The position numbers were made by a program, and so were the translations under genes. The notes beneath the pieces were generated by a model. The model was not told the origin of the DNA. It made no database searches and saw nothing but the letters and a program-made list of their open reading frames with translations. A stretch of 64,000 nt of DNA from Linum tenue (Eukaryota; Streptophyta; Magnoliopsida; Malpighiales; Linaceae): the NCBI GenBank assembly GCA_946122785.1, contig CAMGYJ010000008.1, positions 26,809,475 through 26,873,474 on the forward strand, read 5' to 3'. This document shows positions 55,689-64,000 of the stretch, piece after piece; the first letter of the stretch is position 1; each line of letters opens with the position of its first letter.

Positions 55689-56266
55689 TGTTGGGCCCTG
55701 GCCCATAGTCGTATCGACATGACAAAACCAAAGCCTTCTCCGTTAAGAAGCCCAAGCAGCTCCTCGGTCAACGTCGAGACTTCCAAAGGCGTCTTCGCCT
55801 TCATTCCAATCCCTATCGATCAAAACACCGAGAAGAATCAAATCTCCCAGATGATTGTCATCGCCAATCAGCCCTTCAAAAGCCACTGTCAACGGTCATC
55901 TCATTGAAGAAGAGAGAGATCAAAGATGAGGTTCGAAAGCCTACTTAAAGACCACTCGAGGAAGAAGATGGCAACGGTTTCCACTGCTCAGGAAGAACTG
56001 GTTAGTTCTTATGGAGAGTTGGATTGGGTTATTGTTCAAAGTGTCTGGATTGGTAGAGTTGGGGCATCTGCCAGGAACTCTACGCAATCTGGGCATAGTG
56101 CTCTACTTGTTGCTTTTCTCTTGCACTTCCTTTCTTAATTAGAGTCACTTTCAATCTGGTGAAACTGAGTTTCGTCTCTTGAATATCTATTGTCCTTCAG
56201 TTTCACCAGTGTGATTAACTTGAGTCAAACAATAGTAGAAATGGGATAAGGCATAGCTGTTTAACA
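55689..56266 (+). repeat. 3' LTR of the copia element
   Basis: The 578-base partner of 45627-46204, followed by acaaa. Differences by eye are ten substitutions and no gaps. Confidence 0.93.
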
Positions 56267-56271
56267 ACAAA

Positions 56272-59200
56272 TTCAATGTTGGTCCGTCAAATTCAATACT
56301 TGTATGCATATATGTCCAATCATGTAACACACGTGCACAAAGTCAAGAAGGTAATACATACATAGCATAAGTTCCATCCACGTCGAAATCTACAGATTGG
56401 CGAAATATGAATTTGTACTTTGGAACCCTTCAGCGGTTGTAACTATGACTGATTATGAACCTAATCACGTGTTTGATTTAGGCCTAACAGAATTTTAGAC
56501 TGTTGATTAGGGGTGAGGATTGGTTGGTTGAATTCACAAATCTATCAAAATCCATCCGCAATCCATCTACCTAGCTAATATATTGTCGGTGGCTCTAATG
56601 GATGAGTTTGAGTTGTAAAATCACTAAATATTGGATGGATGTGGACATGTGGTCCAACTTTTTAACTTCAAACCATCAAGTCTTTAACCTATAGCTTTTT
56701 CTAAACTAAAATCCAAAAAAATACGAAAAAGTTGCTAATTTCGATCGAAAGATCTTCTCAAATCTCTAGTTATCATTTCTTTCCAACTTTGAATGAATGT
56801 ATTCTCAAACCTATGGTTATAGATAATAATGGCAAAGTATAATTTTTTTCGTGGCTCGATACTTATATCATATGTTCACTTCCTTCTACGACTCCTTGTT
56901 ATTTTTTTTAGTATTTGTATACTAATTTGGTTTATTCAATTGTTCATTTCATGAGTGTTCGATGAGTGATTGTGACTCAAAACTTGGACAATTAGCTAGA
57001 TTCATGATGAAACTTCATCTGTGTTTTCTTTATTTTGTTATGAGTAGACTTAGATCACATTTATCAGTTGAAAATATTTTTGTGATCTGAGATCAAATAC
57101 TAGTATTAAACTATTAATATTGAAAGCTAAATGATGCATCTGATTTATGCATTAATGTCACGCAACCCAACTCACCCACCGAACCCAACCCGACAACCCC
57201 ATCATCTGCGATAACCCAACCCAACTCACCCTTAAGTACCTGATTCCAGTGGGCAGATCCAACACCTGAATTTAGGCGTGTCCTATTTTCATAATGCAAA
57301 TATTTAATATACCTTAATGTAAATATTTTCATAATGTAAATATTTAATACATGTAATAAAAATTGAACTTATATGTATAATGGCAATATACCTTATATCA
57401 TCTCAAGATGGTATGTTTTTTTTTGATGGTAACCTGTAGTCATTTCATTCAATAATCAAAGTTGCCCAAACCGAGCAGAGCCCAAATCAGCCTGTAAAAC
57501 ACACAGGAGGGACAAGGGGGGATCATCCACCCAAACAAATTGCCTATCCCAACAATAACAAGAATGCGCCAACCATGTGCCTATCCCTTATATAAGTATA
57601 GATCGAATTTTCTTTTTATTTTATTTACAAAAAAAAAAAAACTTACATGTGGTGACGGTAGTGGCACATGCATATTTATCCGGGCGCCGCATTCGTTAGG
57701 CAGAACATAAATGAAAAACGTGTCTGGTGCCGACAATTGAAACACATACATACGCTTGGCTGTTGTTTGATTACCTAGTCAGCTGCTTCTGCTTCTGCTG
57801 ATGATAACTTGATAAGGTTTGTTCCCTTAAGAATAGCTAGCTTGCTAGGATTTACCCTTACACCCAGCTTTCGTGGATCTTGCGACCGAGTACGTAGGAG
57901 TAGCGGTCGGATAGAACAAGAGCTATATATTTTATATAGGTGAAGATGCGCTGAATATATCATAGATTTTCCATTTCATTTTTAATAGCATTATTATTGT
58001 ATCTAAGAGAGAGCTGAGAACTGCATGCATGCAGTTTCAGAAAACCAAATTCGGAGCACAAACTTTAGTCATCCTTGTTTTACTACTCGTACGTTGTCCT
58101 CCTTGCCACTTGGGCATAACCAAATTCATCGCTCAGCCAGATTATTATACTCTACATCAAAGGTATTGAATATTGATTGAGAACAAGCTTATATTATATT
58201 TACTGCTTTTGTTCGTATTGGATGCATTATCATAATCATGGTGATTTTTCTGGAGGTCATCTATCTTTGCATGCATGCACTGCTCAACACTGAACTTTTC
58301 TATTTTCACCAGAGAATGTTTGTTAGTTGATGTTGAATGTTTTGTTATGAATCATATATATCTCACATGTTTTGACGATGTGTAATTTACCTAAAGTTAA
58401 AATTCTTGTTGTTGCAGTTTTTTTACCGTTTTATTACGGTTCTTGAAGATATTTTTCTAATGGAACGAGGAGACATTGCAAAATGGGATGTCTCGGTAAT
58501 TGTTGAACATATTCTCCTTCACTATTTATTTATTTATTTATTTTAGAAAACTCAAGCTCAACTCGTTTTGTTTGTAAAATATCACTAAAATTGCATCATA
58601 TATAGTCTTTGTCCGTTAATTAAATGAGGAATTTCAACTGCAATCAAATCAAAATACAACATAACTGATATGCTGCTAGGAAAAAATAAAAAAAACGTAC
58701 ATGCAATCTCACCCTGGTGGAAATAGGAGCGAAGTCAGTACTCGAAATTCGGGTGGCCGAGATTCCTTTTAGGTATTATCATCAAAATTTTAAATAATAA
58801 TAATAATATAGAAGGATAAAATTATTTATTTATCATAATCTTCCAAAATATTATTTTAGATCGTTAAAAAAGATCTAAAGCATTATCTAAACTGAAATTT
58901 ATGCTACAATATGTTCAAGATTAATAATTAAATTCCCAATAAAAAACTAATCATTCTTTTCAATTTGTACCATATTATGCACTGTTCTTGCTACTTAACA
59001 ATAAAGGTCTGTGAATACTAGTATTAAAAAAATCATTTTTTATATGTTTAAAATTATTCTTAAAATGTAAATTTATAAATAACTTAATTCGTCTATTAAA
59101 TTTTGAGCAATTATGTAATTACAAAGAGAAAAACGTACAATTTTCTTCAACAGTGAATTGAAACCCAGTCCATGGGTCTCTTAAATTTTCAGAACTTAAG

Positions 59201-59990
59201 GTTGAATTAAGAGCGACCCACTCGAATCTGGCCTAATTATGTTCACATCAAACAAAAGTCAATTTCTTCCTTGGAAAATTTTATTCATGACACCTTTTTT
59301 TTCCCCGGAACTTATAAGCAAATACCGTGAATGCAAAAAATGTGAAAACGCAAAAGAAAGACTTTTCTTGTAATGAGAAAAACGGAAAAGAAAGACTGTA
59401 TGAGGAAGAAAGGAAATATTCAGAAAAAAATCACGACACGAAGGAAGAAGCAATTACGTAAGCCGGCCTAATGCAAAGTATTTATTAGTCCGTGTAAGAC
59501 GTGTACAAAAGAAAGATCTAACTCAATTATTATTGTCTGGGTATTTAAGGCAATCAATTAATAATGGCCAATCAATGACATCTGCTGCTACGACTTTGGC
59601 CTCCCTTGGTTTATCTGATCTTTGAAGTAAAACAAAACCATCAAAAAGAAAGTGTGTAACAGTTTCCACCATAATAATAACTTGTTCTTAATTGCAACGA
59701 AAATTAACATCAGAAGTCAGAAAAATATCATCACATCAATGATGCATCATATACCTAACTATTGGGTACGTGCTCAATAAATTGAACACTATGACCTCCC
59801 TTTGAAGTGAGAAAATAATGACTAGGCAAGAATGACTAGGATATAACAAAAATGTGTACAGTACGAAGCAATTATTAGTAAATTGACGGTGATTCGACCC
59901 ACATTTATATTGGGTTTATTATTTTTTCGACTAGTCAATTTTTTCGAGGAGCCTCTTTAGTTCTATATAGAGCTATAGTAACTTCTATTT
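56272..59990. other. Intergenic DNA with few recognisable pieces
   Basis: AT-rich and without a supported gene. At 57160-57245 there is an AACCCAACCC-rich block like the arms of the hAT elements, without pairable ends. A probable LINE 3' end is listed separately at 57412-57595. Stretches 58400-58560 and 58700-59700 show nothing I can name. Confidence 0.5.
57412..57595 (-). mobile_element. Probable 3'-end fragment of a LINE, reverse strand
   Basis: Read on the minus strand, the segment ends 'gaatgaaatgactacaggttaccatc' followed by a short A run (T8-9 at about 57417-57425 on the plus strand). That is the form of a 5'-truncated non-LTR element. It is too short for a domain and no target duplication was verified. 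Confidence 0.45.
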
Positions 59991-60491
59991 TAGGGATGGC
60001 AATTACCCAACCATGGGTAATTATACCCAACCCAAGTAGATCCATTGATAATGGATTGAGTATGGGTGAAGTGCATTTGAGTTTGGGGGTTTGTATATGG
60101 GTTTGGGTAATGTATGAATATTGCTTCCATAATCTAAATGGGTATGAGTTGGATATGGATATCCATTTACTTGAGGGTGTTTTAACTACACATGCAAAAA
60201 TTGGACTTATTTGTAAAACTTAGAAAAGTTTAGGTACCAAAATGTAAGGCCAAAAAAAGTTAGGTACCAAATATGCATATCTATTAAGTTTAGGTACCAA
60301 ACTGTAATTTGTATTTGGGCATGGGTACAAACCCAAATCCATTTGTTATAAAACCCAACCCAGCCCAAAGTAAATGAGTATGGTTACAACCCATAAAATT
60401 ATACTCATATCCATCTATTTGAATTTCATACCCAACCCAATTGGATTGGATAGTAAAAAATACATGGGTATGGGCAAAATTGACATCCCTA
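59991..60491. mobile_element. hAT-superfamily non-autonomous element upstream of the lipoxygenase gene
   Basis: Ends TAGGGATGGCAATTACC and, reverse-complemented, TAGGGATGTCAATTTTG; flanks ttctattt (59983-59990) and ttcaattt (60492-60499), 7 of 8 identical. ATGGGTAT/ATACCCA-rich arms surround a centre with three copies of 'agtttaggtaccaaa'-type sequence. It lies about 420 bases before the TATA box of the next gene. Confidence 0.83.
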
Positions 60492-60907
60492 TTCAATTTA
60501 ATTAGCATGATTTTACCCGCCATTTTTAGAATTAAAGCTAAAAACAATTTGTCACACCAGTAAAATTAATCAAGACTTTTCCACCCATTATGGGCCATTC
60601 TATATCAAATATTGAGCTTGCCACGCAAATGCATCCATTATGTTATATGCCTCTTTCAAAAATTAGGTAGATAGATTTGACACAAGCATTTAATAATCTT
60701 CTCCCACAGCCCACAATCTACATAGGGAGATTCGGTCTTGTGTCTATCAATTACGAACAAAATCTATATTTTTCATACAATTCTATTAATATTATTCAAA
60801 TAAATTCATTTCTATTCGTACTACAAAATTTTTAAAAAAAAAATTAGAAGGAAAAGCTTCACAGTTATTTAATTTCTCTTGTCATGACTTTGCCCACCAC
60901 CCTCTTT

Positions 60908-60915
60908 TATAAATA
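60908..60915 (+). promoter_or_regulatory. TATA box of the lipoxygenase gene
   Basis: TATAAATA in 'cctcttttataaataccgcc', about 260 bases before the predicted start codon. Transcription would start near 60940, giving a leader of about 225 bases that includes a GAG repeat (61110-61127). Confidence 0.65.
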
Positions 60916-61166
60916 CCGCCACGCCACACCTTTTCTCATCATCACCCTATTCCAAAATCCAAACCAACAGTGCTTCCCAATTATTTCTCTGACGTCCTTC
61001 CTTCTTGCTCCAAGAAAAAAAGAAATAAGCCATCCATCAGCTGGTTAGTTTTCTCTAAAATTTGACCCACCAAGATTCTTCAACGCAGAAGCTCGAAACG
61101 GCGTCGGAGCAGGAGGAGGAGGAGGAGTATTGCTGTTGTTGGTGCTGCTGCTGTATTGCCAAAGGC

Positions 61167-64000
61167 ATGCAGAGCATCATCGATGCCTTGACTGGCGGCG
61201 GCAATGGCGGCCAGAAGAGGAGGGAAATCAAAGGCACGGTGGTGCTGATGAAGAAGAACGTGCTGGAGTTCAACGACTTCAACGCTTCCATCGTCGATCG
61301 CTTCGACGAGCTCTTTGGCCGGGGAGTTTCTCTGCAGCTCATCAGCTCCGTCCATGGCGACCCTCGTAAGTTTTCGTTTTTTTTTTTTTTGTATCAAACC
61401 TGTTTTTTCCCCCTAAGGTACCTGTTTTTTTATGTTTTTATTTTTGTTCCCCAAAAAACTAGATTGGTGGGTTTTGCTCTTTTGAGAAATAAAAGTTGCT
61501 TTGTGTTTTGTTCCGTCTCATGTCTTTAAAAAAAAAAAAAATGAAATGCGTCGTCTTTTGGGTTTGTCCCATTTGTCTTTCTTTCTCTGTTTAGTAGCGG
61601 AGGAGGGATAAGGTTCTTTACGGGTGCATTTTTGCAGCCATAACAATGATGAGATCAAATGTTGTTAGGCGGCTATGGGTCTTGGCCAGCATCTAGTTTG
61701 TTAAGGCATTGGGTGAGCGTATTTAGGCGTTGAAAACAAAGATAGCAGTTCAATTACAGTTTGTATACCCGATGATTAATGGGTTATAGGTATAATATGT
61801 CCCTCTATTTTGTAGTTTTATCAAACATGCTCATTTACTATTTTTTACATCAAACATGCCTTTATACTTTGTAAAAATGATCGAACATGCCATTTTGTTA
61901 AAATTTGCATCCAAAAACCAACAATCATGGTCGAACCTTGGTTTGGGCGACACCTATGTCTAAAATATTCCTAATATTTTCACTTTATAATTGTTTTGTT
62001 TCTTTTGTATAGCCAAATACCTCTAATAATTTCACTTTAACTAGACCTGGAGAAATAAATGAAGAAGAAAAAAATGACATTTCAACCCCAATTTTTCCGA
62101 GGTCGGGTCGTGTGAATCTCGGTTCAACTGTGGTTGACCATTTTTTTAATGGAAATTTTTACATAAGAGTATGTTTGATAATTTTTCCAAAGTATAGAGG
62201 CATGTTTGATCTAAAAAATAGTAGAGGGTCATGTTTGATAAAACTGCATAGTAGAGAGGCATATTATACATTTAACCCATGATTAATTAAACAACAGTTT
62301 TACAACACTTTCGCGCTTTCTTTTAAATTATTGATAATTTAGTTAACACTTAATGATAATAAAACACAGTTTACAATTATCATATTTCAATAGTTCACAA
62401 AGTTGCCAAACTATTAAAAATATTGAGGATTTATTTTATTTTGAGATGTTAAGTTCTTGTTTTCATATTGACGGTCTAACTCTGCCTGAATATGCATTAA
62501 GGCAACACCTAGAAATTACCTTACTCCTTCCGAGAACCACTAACTTATTGCAGAATCCCTAAACAAACCGTTTTCGGTGTTACCTACCACTTAAAAGTGT
62601 CTAAGCGTAAAGTTAAACTATCCTCTAGAACCATGAGTAAATCTAAAATCTCTAGAGAAAGAGTTGTCAAAAGCAAAAGACATTTATACTTAGCTTATTG
62701 CAGCAGAACCTGTTTGCAAAAGTTTGCTTACTTACACTGATGTGTAACTCTTTTTCTTTTTTCCATAACAAAAACGAAACTAGAGTAAGGAATTTTTCCT
62801 GGATATCAACCACCTCTGAAAAGAGACCATTAATGTAATGCTGTGGGCTGCTAACTGGCGACTGAGAGAGTTAGGTGTGTGAATATGGGAGGGAGAGCAG
62901 GCCATCAATGGTGGCAGTGCCATCGACGTATCAGTTCAGTACACTTGTTTTAACTTTCTTCTTCCGCTTTTCCTTTCCTTGCTTGCTTTTATGGTCGACA
63001 GACAGAGTTGGTGGGACTATTGTTGAGATTTTTAATTTGCTACTTACCAACTACGTACGTACATTGATTGACTGCGAGCTAGCGTCATGTGACTTCCATC
63101 TACAAGCGCCATAGAAATCGATCCACCAGTTGCCCCGACCCAACCTCTTACTATTGTTCTTAAGCAACCCAAAAACAAAACAAACAAACAAACAAACAAT
63201 ACGAGGAAGTTGGATTCTGACGATACCATTCCGTTCTAATTGATAGATCGAGTTTATATTGGTGTATTTTGAAAGTAAGAATTCGTTGTGTTAATTTTCT
63301 GAAGTGATCATTTTCATTCCCCTTTTCGAGCTATCAATTTTCAGTTAGCTTGAACATTGCTCATCCATAAAGTTCGGCACCAAAAAGTGAAAGCTTTTCA
63401 TTTATTAATGCTGTTAATTCTGCGTATTGATTTATAATTACGCCAAACTATATACGGAATTTGATTTTGAGCCAAGGTAAGGTAAGGTAGAGATCAACTC
63501 AACTGTTGTTTTTCAATGCATTAAATTCCAATCGTCCTTTCCAAGCTTAATTACCAAGTACTATAGTTGCAGGTTTGGTTGTGATGTGACTGAACAAGAT
63601 GTATAAAAGTTGATAAGTTAGTTGATCAGTAAATGAATAGTAACATGGTCTGTCAAAAAATGAAAAGAACAGTAACATCATAGGTAAGAGTGTTGTGCCG
63701 GTTTTCTAGTCTTACTGCAGATTAAAGTAATTAGATAAAATGATCCAGATTCAAGATGAAAGCTGTAAGAACATCGTGTAATCACCAATTTTAACCAAAA
63801 CGGAGAACACAGTATATACATCCATGATGACTTGAAGGGATTTTTCAACTGCACTTCTGTTCTGTGCAGAAAATGGCAATAAGGGCAAGCTTGGGAAGGC
63901 AGCATACTTGGAGAACTGGATACCAACAATCGCTCCGCTAAAAGCCGGCGAAACATCCTACGATGTTACCTTCGAGTGGGAAGAAGAAGAGCTCGGGATC
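61167..64000 (+). CDS. Linoleate 9S-lipoxygenase, 5' part (exon 1 61167-61365; exon 2 63870 to beyond window)
   Basis: The start ATG 61167 gives 'MQSIIDALTGGGNGGQKRRE' then 'IKGTVVLMKKNVLEFNDFNA', the conserved N-terminus of plant non-plastid 9-lipoxygenases; no transit peptide precedes it. Exon 1 codes 66 codons plus one base (donor 'ccctc|gtaagt'). The acceptor 'ctgtgcag' ends at 63869, and exon 2 continues in phase with 'NGNKGKLGKAAYLENWIPTI', 'APLKAGETSYDVTFEWEEEE' to the window edge. All visible sequence is the PLAT/LH2 beta-barrel. The iron-binding catalytic domain lies outside. The enzyme family oxygenates linoleic or linolenic acid at carbon 9 in the cytosol, feeding oxylipin defence pathways. 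Intron 1 is 2504 bases and holds a Mutator-like element. The in-frame stretch upstream of the ATG has no other ATG. Confidence 0.9.
61781..62278. mobile_element. Mutator-like MITE in lipoxygenase intron 1
   Basis: A 9-base duplication atgattaat lies at 61772-61780 and 62279-62287. The inverted ends begin GGGTTATAGGTATAATATG and, reverse-complemented, GGGTTAAATGTATAATATG. Inverted similarity continues for about 130 bases with repeated 'tcaaacatg' on the left and 'catgtttgat' on the right. There is no coding capacity; the centre holds 'ggttgaccat'-type sequence. Confidence 0.85.
62288..63869. other. Remainder of lipoxygenase intron 1
   Basis: AT-rich intronic DNA with no gene. A CAAA tetranucleotide run lies at about 63166-63200. 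No other transposon ends were recognised. Confidence 0.6.

Larger units (their letters stand above)
45627..56266 (+). mobile_element. Ty1/copia element, SIRE/Maximus-like, with third ORF; interrupted by insertions
   Basis: LTRs of 578 bases each (45627-46204; 55689-56266) start TGTTGGGCCC and end TTTAACA. The duplication acaaa is at 45622-45626 and 56267-56271. A tRNA-iMet primer site follows the 5' LTR and the purine tract gcagggggagac precedes the 3' LTR. Order: long gag with two zinc knuckles, protease, integrase, RT, RNase H (copia order), then a third ORF. A long Gag and an ORF after RNase H are features of the SIRE/Maximus lineage. A Mutator-like element (49085-49792) and a 2.1-kb block (about 49918-52070) split pol. 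Confidence 0.9.

Overview
The window is nuclear DNA of a flowering plant, most likely a eudicot. The signs are AT-rich gene-poor sequence, intron-containing genes of plant families (an F-box/LysM protein and a 9-lipoxygenase), and dense Ty3/gypsy Athila-type, chromovirus-type and Ty1/copia retrotransposons with tRNA-Asp and tRNA-iMet primer binding sites. Species cannot be told from the sequence alone.

Region 1 (1-27110) is a nest of transposons. The hull is an old chromovirus-like gypsy element, C, running off the left edge. It was hit by two hAT elements (562-1421; 2959-4390, the latter carrying a receptor-kinase fragment that itself holds a solo copia LTR), by a 20-kb Athila-type element A (4545-24535), and by a reverse solo LTR of the A family (25366-26712). 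Element A is split by a younger Athila-type element B (8739-21872), which in turn holds a hAT element in pol (12792-13387). Target-site duplications fix the order of most events. A has lost RT-RH-INT, and B has lost the start of its 5' LTR, at one junction near 8739. B is nearly complete: one gag-pro-pol frame broken by stop codons, plus a third ORF downstream of pol.

Region 2 (27110-32100) holds LTR fragments, a long-TIR Mutator-like element carrying an AAA-ATPase fragment, and a second Mutator-like element (30797-32087) that ends about 80 bases before the start codon of the F-box gene.

Region 3 (32170-33938) is the only complete host gene, a two-exon F-box/LysM protein of 265 residues. Region 4 (33939-45620) is intergenic and holds two hAT elements and a probable 4.9-kb CACTA element (38967-43874). 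The CACTA element contains a reverse non-autonomous copia-type element and a 60-base repeat array interrupted by another hAT element.

Region 5 (45627-56266) is a SIRE-like copia element with two 578-base LTRs. It has broken gag, pol and a third ORF, and is interrupted by a Mutator-like element and by a 2.1-kb unclassified block containing a hAT element. Region 6 (56272-61166) is intergenic, with a hAT element, a likely LINE 3' end, and a TATA box before the last gene. Region 7 (61167-64000) is the 5' part of a linoleate 9S-lipoxygenase gene whose first intron carries a Mutator-like element.

The most interesting signal is that the third ORFs of the Athila-type element B and of the unrelated copia element look homologous. 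They share an order of short motifs typical of the 'putative plant transposon protein' family.
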